Shown: positions 1 through 8,563 of the stretch, piece after piece
Layout of the letters: every line of letters starts with the position of its first letter
Position numbering within the stretch: the stretch's first letter is position 1
DNA from: Candidatus Moraniibacteriota bacterium
GTDB lineage: Bacteria > Patescibacteriota > Minisyncoccia > Moranbacterales > UBA9337
Length of the DNA stretch: 32,127 bases
Direction of reading: 5' to 3'
Assembly: GCA_029865125.1 (NCBI GenBank)
Contig: JAOUHN010000006.1
Location: 1-32,127, forward strand
Translations under genes and position numbers: made by a program
The notes under the pieces: model-generated
What the model was told of the DNA's origin: nothing
What the model saw: the letters and a program-made list of their open reading frames with translations, nothing else
Database searches by the model: none

Positions 1-1
1 G

Positions 2-130
2 GTGACTGTGCTTCACAATTTCTCTTCACTTGTTCAAGAAGGAAAAGATATTTCAGAAATCGATATCAACCCTCTTTTGATTGATGATGAAGGTAAATTG
101 GTAGCAGTGGATGTGAAAATCATTTTGTAA
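2..130 (+). CDS. 3' fragment of an ATP-grasp acyl-CoA synthetase, probably acetate-CoA ligase (ADP-forming) beta region (partial at window edge)
   Basis: Frame 2 reads ...SSLVQEGKDISEIDINPLLIDDEGKLVAVDVKIIL*; the EIDINPLL-VD-K motif is typical of the C-terminus of this ATP-grasp family. Confidence 0.6.
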   Translation: MTVLHNFSSLVQEGKDISEIDINPLLIDDEGKLVAVDVKIIL

Positions 131-168
131 ATTGTAATTTCGTTTTTAAATAATCTCTGTATAAATAT

Positions 169-210
169 GTCATTCTGTCCGCCAGCTGGCGGACAAAATC
201 CCAAAATAAT
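169..210. repeat. Short interspersed palindromic element; perfect 20-bp palindrome TGTCCGCCAGCTGGCGGACA at 176-195
   Basis: Perfect self-complementarity; flanks GTCATTCTG and AATCCCAAAAT resemble flanks of the 31913 repeat. Confidence 0.7.
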
Positions 211-230
211 ATCACCAGTGTTAATATGCG

Positions 231-260
231 GGGATCCTGAAACAAGTTCAGGATGACAAG
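231..260 (+). repeat. Interspersed repeat copy 1: GGGATCCTGAAACAAGTTCAGGATGACAAG
   Basis: Identical 30 nt in inverse orientation at 31913-31942; near-identical at 32025-32051; internal hairpin CCTGAA-acaag-TTCAGG. Confidence 0.85.
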
Positions 261-303
261 CTCAGAGAATTTAATATGAAAATCATTTTGTAATAAACGG
301 TAT

Positions 304-2025
304 ATGAAATGGAAACTTAGAAATGAAGGGCTTGAGAAAAAAGTTGATTCAAAAATGGATCAACCTTTTTCTTTGCATCCCATAGTGGAAAGAATATTGT
401 CTTCAAGGGGTATCGATGAAGGAGAGATTGAAAATTTTTTGAACCCGGATTATGAAAGAGATGTCCTGGATCCGTTTTTGTTTCCTGACATGGAGTCAGT
501 TGTCAAAAGAATCAAAAGAGCAAAAGATGATTCTGAAAAGATTTTGATTTTTGGGGATTATGACGCTGATGGAGTGACGTCTACGGTTGTGATGAAAGAA
601 ATGTTGACTGATTTTGGAATTGAGACAAGCATATATATTCCTGACAAAGGAAAGGAAGGATATGGGATGAGCAAAGAAGTAGTCAAAAAGACAGGAGAGC
701 ATGGATTTTCTTTGATCATCACAGTTGATTGTGGGATTAGCAATTTTGATGAGATTGAATATGCAAACGAGTTGGGAATTGATGTCATTGTCACAGATCA
801 TCATTGCGTTCCAGAAAAGATTCCAAATGCTTTTGCAATTGTGAATCCAAAAATGAAAAATTCAAATTATCCCTATGACAACTTAGCTGGAGTGGGAGTG
901 GCTTTCAAAGTGGCTCAGGCAGTATATGAAAAATTGATGCCCGAGAAAAAGGAGCAAGTGAAATGGTTGTTGGATTTGGTGGCTATTGGAACCGTTGCTG
1001 ATTGTGTTTCTTTGGTGGGAGAAAACAGGACATTGGTGAAATATGGACTCATTGTTCTTTCAAAAACCAAAAGAATTGGACTTCAGGAGCTTTTCAGAAT
1101 CGGAAGAATTCGAATTGATGAGAGCAATGTCCCGGATGCTCAAATGATTTCTTTTCAGGTTGCTCCAAGAATCAATGCTGCAAGCAGAATGAGTCATGCC
1201 AAATTGGCGTATAAGCTCATTTCAGAAAAAGACAGAGCCCAGGCACGATTGGATGCGCTTGAGATTGAAGAGCAAAACAAGTCTAGGCAAAAAGCCACAG
1301 AATATGTTGTTCGAGAAATCAAGAAAATGATTGATGCTGAAGATGAGCAGAAAAAAGTTGTTTTTGTTGCGGATGAAAATTTTCCTGTGGGCATCATTGG
1401 TCTTGTGGCAGGAAGAATTGCAAGTCAATACAACAAGCCGACAGTAGTCATCAATAAAGACGAAAAAGAAAGCAAAGGATCTCTCAGAAGTATTCCGCAG
1501 TTAGACATTGTTAGTGTTTTGGAAGAGTGTAGTGAGTTCCTAGAGAAATTTGGAGGACACGCACAAGCTGCTGGGATATCAGTCAAAAATGAAAACCTAG
1601 ACAAATTGAAAGACAAAATGAATGAGGTTGTTGAGAAAAAGCTAGATGGGAAAGACTTGACCTCAGTGATTTGGATTGACGACGAGGTGTCGGTGAATGA
1701 TTTGAGTTTTGGCTTGGTGGACAATTTGAACAAATTGAGACCATTTGGAATTGGAAACCCAGAGCCAGCATTTCTGATCAAAAGATTGATTATTCAGGAA
1801 TTGAAATGGGTGGGTAACGGAGAAAAGCATCTGAAGCTGTTTTTGCGTTCTTCTGACAATTCACCCAAAATTTTTGAAGCAATTGGATTCAGCATGAATG
1901 ACAAGTTTGGAAATCTCAAAGAAGGAGACTTGATTGACATGGTATTTGGAATTCAAAAAGATGAATGGAACGGAAACCAAAAGCTTCAATTAAGAATTGT
2001 TGATCTCAAAAAAAGAGAAGAATAG
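304..2025 (+). CDS. recJ: Single-stranded-DNA-specific exonuclease RecJ
   Basis: DHH motifs: FGDYDADGVTSTV, TVDCG, VTDHH, GHAQAAG. Confidence 0.95.
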   Translation: MKWKLRNEGLEKKVDSKMDQPFSLHPIVERILSSRGIDEGEIENFLNPDYERDVLDPFLFPDMESVVKRIKRAKDDSEKILIFGDYDADGVTSTVVMKEMLTDFGIETSIYIPDKGKEGYGMSKEVVKKTGEHGFSLIITVDCGISNFDEIEYANELGIDVIVTDHHCVPEKIPNAFAIVNPKMKNSNYPYDNLAGVGVAFKVAQAVYEKLMPEKKEQVKWLLDLVAIGTVADCVSLVGENRTLVKYGLIVLSKTKRIGLQELFRIGRIRIDESNVPDAQMISFQVAPRINAASRMSHAKLAYKLISEKDRAQARLDALEIEEQNKSRQKATEYVVREIKKMIDAEDEQKKVVFVADENFPVGIIGLVAGRIASQYNKPTVVINKDEKESKGSLRSIPQLDIVSVLEECSEFLEKFGGHAQAAGISVKNENLDKLKDKMNEVVEKKLDGKDLTSVIWIDDEVSVNDLSFGLVDNLNKLRPFGIGNPEPAFLIKRLIIQELKWVGNGEKHLKLFLRSSDNSPKIFEAIGFSMNDKFGNLKEGDLIDMVFGIQKDEWNGNQKLQLRIVDLKKREE

Positions 2026-2060
2026 AATTATTATTATCGAAGTAGTTAAGTTTAAATTAT

Positions 2061-3095
2061 ATGAAAAGTACTGAATCATTTGATGTGGTAATTGTTGGTG
2101 CTGGCCCTGCTGGCTTGAAGTGCGCCGAGATCCTAGGCGGTTCTGATTTAACTGTATTGATTGTTGAAAAAAATTTTGATATAGGTCCCAAGGTATGTGC
2201 AGGTGGTTTGACAGGAAAAGATATTGAATATCTTAAATTGCCAGAAGAGTTAATCGAGTTTAAGTATAATAAAATAAATCTGCATGTAAATGATGTTTGT
2301 TCAATCATAAAAAGTTCAGAGTATTTTGCATATACAATAGATCGCGAGAGTCTTGGCAAATGGCAACTTGAAAAATTAAAACGATTTGACAACGTGGAGA
2401 TTAGAAAAAGTGCAAGAGTTTCCAGTATAGAAAAGGAGTATATTACTATTAATGATAAAAAAATTTCCTATAAATTTTTAGTTGGGGCTGATGGATCCTC
2501 ATCTGTTGTGAGAAATTTTTTGAATATGAAATCCAGGAAGATGGATATTGCAATACAATATATTATACCAACAGATAGATTTAGAGACTTTGAGGTGTTT
2601 TTTGATTCAAAATTATTTTCTTCCTGGTACTCATGGATATTTCCGCATCAAAATTATGTTTCCATTGGTTGTGGTTGTAATCCTGATATCCTTTCCTCAA
2701 AAGAATTAATGGGTAATTTTAATAAATGGATAGGTAGTAAAAACATTGATATCTCAAATGGAAGATATGAAGCCTTCATGATTAATTATGATTATCAAGG
2801 TCATCAATTTGGCAATGTATTTTTAGTCGGGGATGCTGGTGGATTTGCTTCTGGGTTTACGGGAGAGGGAATATATCAAGCAGTTATAACAGGTGAAGAG
2901 GTGGCGAAAAATATTCTTAATCCAGAATACAAATCACATAAAATAAATGAATTATTGAAGACAAAAAGAAGGCACAATCGCTTAATGAATTTTTTGATTA
3001 GATGCGGTAAGTCCAGAACATTTTTTTTCTATCTAGGTATTTTATTATTGAAAATTCCATATTTAAAGAAAAAAGCATTGGAAGTATTAGCTTAA
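2061..3095 (+). CDS. FAD-dependent oxidoreductase, geranylgeranyl reductase family
   Basis: N-terminal VVIVGAGPAGLKCAE Rossmann motif, GADGSSSVVR, YSWIFPHQNYVSIGCG (YxWxFP motif) and GDAGGFASGFTGEGIYQAV. Confidence 0.8.
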   Translation: MKSTESFDVVIVGAGPAGLKCAEILGGSDLTVLIVEKNFDIGPKVCAGGLTGKDIEYLKLPEELIEFKYNKINLHVNDVCSIIKSSEYFAYTIDRESLGKWQLEKLKRFDNVEIRKSARVSSIEKEYITINDKKISYKFLVGADGSSSVVRNFLNMKSRKMDIAIQYIIPTDRFRDFEVFFDSKLFSSWYSWIFPHQNYVSIGCGCNPDILSSKELMGNFNKWIGSKNIDISNGRYEAFMINYDYQGHQFGNVFLVGDAGGFASGFTGEGIYQAVITGEEVAKNILNPEYKSHKINELLKTKRRHNRLMNFLIRCGKSRTFFFYLGILLLKIPYLKKKALEVLA

Positions 3096-3129
3096 TAATT
3101 AGGTGAGATTGAAATAGGTGTATAGACAT

Positions 3130-3160
3130 AAAAAAAGAGCCCCGAACGGGGCTCTTTTTT
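3130..3160. terminator. Bidirectional intrinsic terminator between convergent genes
   Basis: AAAAAAGAGCCCCGaaCGGGGCTCTTTTTT. Confidence 0.9.
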
Positions 3161-3169
3161 GAAGAAAGA

Positions 3170-3466
3170 CTATTTCTTGTCTTTTTTGAGATCAGATAAA
3201 CTTTTCTTTGTTGCTTGCTTCTTTGTAGTCTTAGCTTTCTTTGACTTTGAAGATTCTTTCTTTTCTGCAACTTTAGCAGCAATTTTTTTGAATCTATCAA
3301 CACGTCCTGTTGTGTCTACCATCTTTTTCTTACCTGTGAAGAATGGGTGACATTGAGAACAAATTTCTACCTCAATATTTTCTTTTGTTGAACCTACTTC
3401 CAAAACAGCTCCGCAAGCGCATGAGATCTTTGTGTCTTGATAGGTAGGGTGGATATCTTTTTTCAT
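3170..3466 (-). CDS. rpmE: 50S ribosomal protein L31 (zinc-ligand type) with Lys/Ala-rich C-terminal extension
   Basis: [10 protein letters not shown]...CACG...[24 protein letters not shown]. Confidence 0.93.
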   Translation of the reverse strand: MKKDIHPTYQDTKISCACGAVLEVGSTKENIEVEICSQCHPFFTGKKKMVDTTGRVDRFKKIAAKVAEKKESSKSKKAKTTKKQATKKSLSDLKKDKK

Positions 3467-3590
3467 AGTAGTATTATTAAAATAATTTTTTGATACTTTA
3501 CGATTTAATTAATAAAATAAACAATATGCCATAAGTCGCTGGAATGACATTTGTTTGATACAATCCATAGCCTAGCACAATATATTTTAA

Positions 3591-3618
3591 TTGACAAGAG
3601 TTGAAAATTTGATATACT
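3591..3618 (+). promoter_or_regulatory. Sigma70-type promoter for rpsB-tsf
   Basis: TTGACA-N16-TATACT. Confidence 0.75.
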
Positions 3619-3636
3619 GGCAATAGTCGTTTTTAT

Positions 3637-3773
3637 GTATTTTTGTTGAAAAAATACAAATAAGCATGTTTTTTCTTGGTTCTTTCCTGCTAACACTATT
3701 TTGTGTTAGAACAAGGACCGATAATGAGAAAAAACAGGTGTTTTCTTTTATCTGAGGCGACTCGATAAAAGAA
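3637..3773 (+). promoter_or_regulatory. Structured 5' leader upstream of rpsB, candidate r-protein autoregulatory leader
   Basis: Three successive hairpins: GTATTTTT/AAAAATAC; TGTTTTTTCT-GGTTCTT-CTAACAC/GTGTTAG-AAGGACC-AGAAAAAACA; TTCTTTTATC-GAG-GCGA-CTC-GATAAAAGAA (GNRA loop). Confidence 0.6.
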
Positions 3774-3799
3774 ATTATAATTAAATTAAGGAAAAAACA

Positions 3800-4549
3800 A
3801 TGACTAAGAAAGAAATTAAAAAAGAAGAGAAAAAGATTGAAGAGACACCAGAGAATAATTCTGGATGGGACTTTTCTAAGACAGAGGTTACTTTAGAATC
3901 AATGCTAAAGAGTGGAGTTCATTTCGGACATCTTAAATCAAGAAAAAACCCAAAAATGGAAAAATATATTTTTGGTGTTAAAAACGGAATCAACATTATT
4001 GATTTGCAAAAGAGCTTGGAAGAATTTGAAAAGGCTGCTGAATTCATCAAAGAAATTCACAAATCAGGAAAGAAGATTCTTTTTGTTGGAACAAAGAAAC
4101 AAGCTAAAAAACTTGTTAAAATCGCAGCAATTGAATGTGATATGCCATACGTAACAGAACGTTGGTTAGGAGGAACATTCACTAACTTTGGGGTAATTCG
4201 AGGAAGAGCAAAATATCTAAACGAAGCACAAAAACAAGCAGCTGAGGATGGATTTGCAAAATATACAAAATTGGAAAGACTGAAGAAGATGGAAGAAATT
4301 GAAAGATTAGAAAGAAAAATGGGAGGAATTAAGAACATGACAGAACTTCCAGCTGCAATAGTTGTTGTGGACACTAAAGAAGATCATTTGGCAATTGAGG
4401 AGGCTCGAAAGCAAGGAGTTCCTGTGATTGCAATAGTGGATACCAATTCAGATCCTTCTAAGGTGAATTATCCAATTCCAGCTAATGATGATGCAATTTC
4501 TTCAATTAAGTTGATTATCGGAGCTATAGCTAAAATCTTGATTAAATAA
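3800..4549 (+). CDS. rpsB: 30S ribosomal protein S2
   Basis: LESMLKSGVHFGHLKSRKNPKMEKYIFG..., VTERWLGGTFTNF, VVVDTKEDHLAIEEARKQGVPVIAIVDTNSDP. Confidence 0.97.
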   Translation: MTKKEIKKEEKKIEETPENNSGWDFSKTEVTLESMLKSGVHFGHLKSRKNPKMEKYIFGVKNGINIIDLQKSLEEFEKAAEFIKEIHKSGKKILFVGTKKQAKKLVKIAAIECDMPYVTERWLGGTFTNFGVIRGRAKYLNEAQKQAAEDGFAKYTKLERLKKMEEIERLERKMGGIKNMTELPAAIVVVDTKEDHLAIEEARKQGVPVIAIVDTNSDPSKVNYPIPANDDAISSIKLIIGAIAKILIK

Positions 4550-4597
4550 TAATATTTAAAATATTATTCTAATTTATACTTCCTATAAAATAAAATT

Positions 4598-5179
4598 ATG
4601 AGTTTAGAGCAAATAAAAAAGATAAGAGAAATCACTGGTGCTGGAATGGTTGATGTGAAAAAAGCAATCGACGAGGCAAAGGGTGATGATCAAAAAGCTA
4701 TTGAAATCCTAAGAAAAAAAGGACAAAGCAAGGCTGTAAAAAAGATGGATCGAGAGGCTAAAGAAGGAATAATTGCTTCATATATTCATTCAAATAAAAA
4801 AATTGGTTCAATGGTGAAACTTTATTGTGAAACCGATTTTGTTGCCAGAAATGAGGAGTTTCAGCAATTGGCTGCTGACATTGCAATGCACATCAGCGCA
4901 ATGGATCCAAAAGTTTTAAATGCTGATGAAATCTCAGATGAATTGGTAGCAAAAGAAAAGGAGATTTGGAAGGAGCAATTGGTTGCTGAAGGAAAACCAA
5001 AAGCAATGCTAGAAAAGATTATGGAAGGAAAGGAAAAGAAGTTCAGAGAGGAATCTGCACTTTTGACTCAATCTTTCGTCAAGGAACCCGAATTGAAAGT
5101 TCAAGATTTGATTAATGAAAAAATTGGTAAAATCGGAGAAAATATTCAAGTAGGAGGGTTTGTCAGATTCGAACTTTAG
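4598..5179 (+). CDS. tsf: Translation elongation factor Ts
   Basis: IKKIREITGAGMVDVKKAIDEAKGD, YCETDFVARNEEF; immediately downstream of rpsB. Confidence 0.97.
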   Translation: MSLEQIKKIREITGAGMVDVKKAIDEAKGDDQKAIEILRKKGQSKAVKKMDREAKEGIIASYIHSNKKIGSMVKLYCETDFVARNEEFQQLAADIAMHISAMDPKVLNADEISDELVAKEKEIWKEQLVAEGKPKAMLEKIMEGKEKKFREESALLTQSFVKEPELKVQDLINEKIGKIGENIQVGGFVRFEL

Positions 5180-5202
5180 TATATCGTTATAATTATTCTT
5201 TT

Positions 5203-5973
5203 ATGTCTAAATACCTAGTAAATGTGTATAAGTGGGATGATCCTAGTGTGTATGAAGGACAGGGTGATTTTTCTGATGGAGACACTGTTGTTGTGGAATG
5301 CGAGATAGGAAAAGATATCGGCACAGTGATTTCCGTGGCAGATGATGGAAAGGAATCTCAATATAGAGTGCTTCGAAAGGCAACAAAAAGAGATGTTGAG
5401 ACATTTAATGATAATAATGAAAAAAAATCGGATATCTTTGACATTGCACACAAGGAAGTGAAAAGAATGGGCATAGAAATGAAATTGGTTGACGCACATG
5501 TTTCTTTGGAGAAAAATATCATAATAGCCTTTACAGCGGATGGAAGAGTTGATTTTAGGCAGTTGGTGAAAAATCTTTCTAAAATCTTTCAATGCTTAGT
5601 TCGAATGAGACAAATTGGATCAAGAGATGAAGCAAGGAAGCTTGGAGGATGTGGTATTTGTGGAAGGGAGTTATGTTGTGCAAAGTTTCCTGGAAGTATC
5701 CCAAGCATTTCAACTGAGATGGCCAAGATTCAGCAGGTTTCTCATAGAGGTTCTGAAAGAATATCAGGATTGTGTGGAAGATTGATGTGTTGTCTGTCAT
5801 ATGAATCAGAGCAATACAGAGAGCTTTTGAAAGGAATGCCAGAATTATACAGTCGAATCAGAACTAGAAATATTGAAGGAGATGTTATTGAAATCAATGC
5901 AATCAAGCAAGAAGTTAAAGTTAGAACCAAAGATAAGCAGATTGTAACTATTAAGAAAGAAGATTTAAAATAA
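5203..5973 (+). CDS. PSP1 C-terminal domain protein (RicT/YaaT-like)
   Basis: ARKLGGCGICGRELCCAKFP...RISGLCGRLMCCLSYE cysteine pattern of the RicT/PSP1 family. Confidence 0.85.
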   Translation: MSKYLVNVYKWDDPSVYEGQGDFSDGDTVVVECEIGKDIGTVISVADDGKESQYRVLRKATKRDVETFNDNNEKKSDIFDIAHKEVKRMGIEMKLVDAHVSLEKNIIIAFTADGRVDFRQLVKNLSKIFQCLVRMRQIGSRDEARKLGGCGICGRELCCAKFPGSIPSISTEMAKIQQVSHRGSERISGLCGRLMCCLSYESEQYRELLKGMPELYSRIRTRNIEGDVIEINAIKQEVKVRTKDKQIVTIKKEDLK

Positions 5974-6822
5974 ATGACTTATTTATATTTCATTTTGCCA
6001 CCAGTAATAATAGTAATCACTACGGCGTTGATATTTTTCTTGCTATCAAGAAAATCCTTTAATTTGGAAAATAAGAAAGAAAAGGTTTTTGAGAAAAAAG
6101 AAGAGAAAAAAACTATTGCAATGGCTAGAGATTATACAAATATTCATGCAGGTTTTTTGAGTATTTTGGAGAGGCGCGTGCAATGGTTTAAAGTTGTGTT
6201 TCTAAAACTATACAATAAAATTGAAAGCTGGTTAGGATCAATCAAAAAAAGCAAGCAGATTGTTTTGGAAAAAAGAGAGGAGAATATTGCAAGACTCGAA
6301 AAGATTAGTGGTGAGGACAAGGCAAGAGTCATTGAGGAAAACATAGATCTTCAAGAAGATTTGACTCCCAAAAAAGATCAAGGAGGTACTCGATTCAGAA
6401 GAAAGAGTGGTGGAATTGCAAAAACAAGCTGGAGACAAAGAGTTGATTTTTCAAGGAGTACCAGAAAGATTGTCACAAGAAAGCCCGCCGAGGAAGAAGT
6501 CAAAAAAGAAGATAAGAAAGAATTTGTGAGCAAGCCTACGGAAAAAGAAGAAAAAAATTCTCCAATGGTGAGCAGCGAAGTGGTGTACCCCGAATCTAAG
6601 GTTCAAAGAGAAAGGGATGATAATCTTGAAAAAGCTTTGGTTGCAAGGATTGCGAGTGATCCAAGAGACATTGAGGCCTATGAAAAATTGGGAGCATACT
6701 ATGAAGAAAGAGAGAATTATGACGACGCGATGTCATGCTACAAATATGTTTTGAAATTGAACCCCAGAAACAAGAAGGCAGAAAGAAAGGTTGTTGAAAT
6801 ACGAATCAAGTTGGCTCAGTAG
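5974..6822 (+). CDS. Membrane-anchored TPR-containing protein
   Basis: N-terminal TM helix (LYFILPPVIIVITTALIFFLL), charged linker, C-terminal TPR (AYEKLGAYYEERENYDDAMSCYKYVLKLNPRN). Confidence 0.7.
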   Translation: MTYLYFILPPVIIVITTALIFFLLSRKSFNLENKKEKVFEKKEEKKTIAMARDYTNIHAGFLSILERRVQWFKVVFLKLYNKIESWLGSIKKSKQIVLEKREENIARLEKISGEDKARVIEENIDLQEDLTPKKDQGGTRFRRKSGGIAKTSWRQRVDFSRSTRKIVTRKPAEEEVKKEDKKEFVSKPTEKEEKNSPMVSSEVVYPESKVQRERDDNLEKALVARIASDPRDIEAYEKLGAYYEERENYDDAMSCYKYVLKLNPRNKKAERKVVEIRIKLAQ

Positions 6823-6825
6823 GGG

Positions 6826-6854
6826 TTGTGTAAATTGAAAATGTTTGATACAAT
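6826..6854 (+). promoter_or_regulatory. Putative promoter of the tRNA/rpmG cluster
   Basis: TTGTGT-N17-TACAAT, with TGA directly before the -10. Confidence 0.5.
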
Positions 6855-6898
6855 GGACTGGTTTGAAAGATAGATTTTATCTTTTTAAATCAGAACAA

Positions 6899-6971
6899 GC
6901 CATCTTAGCTCAGTTGGTAGAGCAATTGTTTTGTAAACAATCGGTCGTCGGTTCGAGTCCGACAGATGGCT
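6899..6971 (+). tRNA. tRNA-Thr (anticodon TGT)
   Basis: Cloverleaf GCCATCT...AGATGGC-T, anticodon loop TTTGTAA, T-loop TTCGAGT. Confidence 0.93.
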
Positions 6972-6983
6972 CAGGATAGCAGT

Positions 6984-7038
6984 ACAATAGAATAAAATAT
7001 GGGTAGGTGGCAGAGTGGTCAAATGCATCTGACTGTAA
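6984..7038 (+). repeat. 55-bp direct repeat, copy 1 (copy 2 at 7104-7158, offset 120 bp)
   Basis: Exact match ACAATAGAATAAAATATGGGTAGG...GACTGTAA in both positions. Confidence 0.95.
7001..7038 (+). pseudogene. 5' half of tRNA-Tyr, broken in the anticodon loop (no T-arm follows)
   Basis: Identical to 7121-7158 of the intact tRNA-Tyr, then diverges after CTGTAA. Confidence 0.85.
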
Positions 7039-7120
7039 GACGGTTGCGAACAAGTGAGCAATTGTCCGTCTTCGGGAAGACGTCGTCAATATCCTAGGTA
7101 AGCACAATAGAATAAAATAT

Positions 7121-7203
7121 GGGTAGGTGGCAGAGTGGTCAAATGCATCTGACTGTAAATCAGACGTCTTCGGACTTCGGGGGTTCAAATCCCTCCCTGC
7201 CCA
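7121..7203 (+). tRNA. tRNA-Tyr (anticodon GTA)
   Basis: GGGTAGG/CCTGCCC acceptor, TCTGA-CTGTAAA-TCAGA anticodon arm, long variable arm, GTTCAAATC T-loop. Confidence 0.93.
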
Positions 7204-7229
7204 CAGAACAAAATAGAATACGCGGAATT

Positions 7230-7302
7230 GCCGTTGTAGCTCAGTTGGTAGAGCGCATCCATGGTAAGGATGAGGTCCGCGGTTCAATTCCGCGCAACGG
7301 CT
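7230..7302 (+). tRNA. tRNA-Thr (anticodon GGT)
   Basis: GCCGTTG/CAACGGC acceptor, CATCC-ATGGTAA-GGATG anticodon arm. Confidence 0.93.
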
Positions 7303-7342
7303 CATTAGTTAAATAAGTAAAAAATAATTTTATCATAATAAT

Positions 7343-7501
7343 ATGTCAAGAGAAAATCTAGTAAAGTTGAAATGTGTTGATTGTAGTGGAATTAATTATT
7401 GGTCTAGCAGAAACAAGAAGAAAATCAAAGAAAAGCTAGAGCTGAAGAAATTTTGTAACAAGTGTCGAAAGCACACTTTGCACAAAGAAATGAAGAAATA
7501 G
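7343..7501 (+). CDS. rpmG: 50S ribosomal protein L33 (52 aa; below the ORF-track cutoff)
   Basis: MSRENLVKLKCVDCSGINYWSSRNKKKIKEKLELKKFCNKCRKHTLHKEMKK*; CxxC pairs and HxxHKE tail of L33. Confidence 0.93.
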   Translation: MSRENLVKLKCVDCSGINYWSSRNKKKIKEKLELKKFCNKCRKHTLHKEMKK

Positions 7502-7513
7502 AACATCTTTCAC

Positions 7514-7580
7514 AATAGGCCTCTTGTATAAGCTTTTTCAGGATTTTTTCGAAAAAAGTTTCACAAGAGGCCTATTTTAA
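7514..7580 (+). terminator. Long hairpin downstream of rpmG, probable terminator or processing structure
   Basis: AATAGGCCTCTTGT ... ACAAGAGGCCTATT perfect 14-bp stem followed by TT-rich sequence. Confidence 0.75.
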
Positions 7581-7594
7581 AATATTGAAAATGT

Positions 7595-7603
7595 TGGTAT
7601 AAT
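7595..7603 (+). promoter_or_regulatory. Extended -10 element upstream of tRNA-Trp
   Basis: TGGTATAAT. Confidence 0.5.
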
Positions 7604-7677
7604 AGATATTGATATTGTGAGCATGGAATAGAGAATCTCATTTCTCTATCTCAAATTTAAGCTCTCAACTCTAAAAT

Positions 7678-7748
7678 GCGGGGTTAGTATAGTGGCAGTA
7701 CAGGACTCTCCAAAAGTTCTGGCGTAGGTTCGATTCCTACACCCCGTG
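7678..7748 (+). tRNA. tRNA-Trp (anticodon CCA)
   Basis: GCGGGGT/ACCCCGT acceptor, GGACT-CTCCAAA-AGTTC anticodon arm, GTAGG-TTCGATT-CCTAC T-arm. Confidence 0.93.
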
Positions 7749-7753
7749 CAAAT

Positions 7754-7784
7754 AAAAAACAAGACTTATTTAAGCCTTGTTTTT
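7754..7784 (+). terminator. Intrinsic terminator after tRNA-Trp
   Basis: AAAAACAAG-a-CTTATTTAAG-c-CTTGTTTTT. Confidence 0.8.
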
Positions 7785-7852
7785 GTATAGGGGCTCGTGT
7801 AATTAGAACTTTTTGTGGTAAACTATGAACATGAAAATGAATTTAAAATTAT

Positions 7853-8479
7853 ATGAAAAAAGTTTACAAAGTTGAAAAGAAGGATTCAAGGTATTATTAT
7901 GCAATTTTATTTTTTCATACCTTATTTGCAACAATCTTTGCTGTAATTGGCATTTCTAATATGGTTAATGGAAATAGGGAGGTGGCTGTCACATTTGGAA
8001 CAATAGCCTTATTTTTCATAATGTTAAATGTTTATTTATATTTTTTGAATTACAGGATTGAGATTGATGAGGAAAAGATGATTCTTTGTGAAAAAATATT
8101 TGGCTTTAGTATTTTTAAAGTTAATATTAAGGATATTGAAAATTTTCAGTGTTTTGAGATTGCTCCATTTTATCAATCATCTGGTTTTGAATTTACTCCT
8201 CTTTTATTTCAGCATGAATGGGCAACACTGGTAGTTATTAGCGCTAACGGGAAAACTTTTAAGAAGAGGTGGTATATTGAGAAGGATAAGGTTTTAAAGG
8301 TGAAGAGTGATTTATTGGAATTAAATAGCAAAATATCTGATAGATCGCTCGAATTTAAGCCCAATCCTTACGAGAAGATTTTTAGGAAAATGTGGAAAGG
8401 TGTAAAGATTGATACTTCAAAGCTTGTTATTGTTTTGTTTGTTTTGGTTATGATTTTTATATGGATTGTTTTTAAATAA
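7853..8479 (+). CDS. Hypothetical membrane protein, possibly bacterial-PH-domain-like
   Basis: 208 aa; paired N-terminal TM helices, beta-rich middle, C-terminal TM (LVIVLFVLVMIFIWIVF). Confidence 0.6.
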   Translation: MKKVYKVEKKDSRYYYAILFFHTLFATIFAVIGISNMVNGNREVAVTFGTIALFFIMLNVYLYFLNYRIEIDEEKMILCEKIFGFSIFKVNIKDIENFQCFEIAPFYQSSGFEFTPLLFQHEWATLVVISANGKTFKKRWYIEKDKVLKVKSDLLELNSKISDRSLEFKPNPYEKIFRKMWKGVKIDTSKLVIVLFVLVMIFIWIVFK

Positions 8480-8493
8480 TAACCAAGGTAATC

Positions 8494-8517
8494 CACTAGT
8501 TCTACTAGTGAGACTAG
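8494..8517. repeat. ACTAG triplet at 9-bp spacing, including hairpin CACTAGT-tct-ACTAGTG
   Basis: ACTAG at 8495, 8504 and 8513. Confidence 0.6.
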
Positions 8518-8548
8518 AAAAGGTTTTACCGTTCCCCAAAGTCATTTC

Positions 8549-8563
8549 CTAGGACCGTCCTAG
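8549..8563. repeat. Inverted repeat CTAGGAC-c-GTCCTAG
   Basis: Perfect 7-bp arms with 1-nt centre. Confidence 0.6.

Noticed and set aside
7001-7203. Single tRNA-Tyr with a group I intron at 7039-7158
   Set aside because: Only 120 nt, and the supposed intron contains an exact copy of the 5' exon; a partial duplication is simpler
6910-7305. 131-aa minus-strand ORF with repeated LQSDAFDHSATYPYFILL
   Set aside because: Antisense read-through of the tRNA genes; the repeated peptide reflects the duplicated tRNA-Tyr sequence
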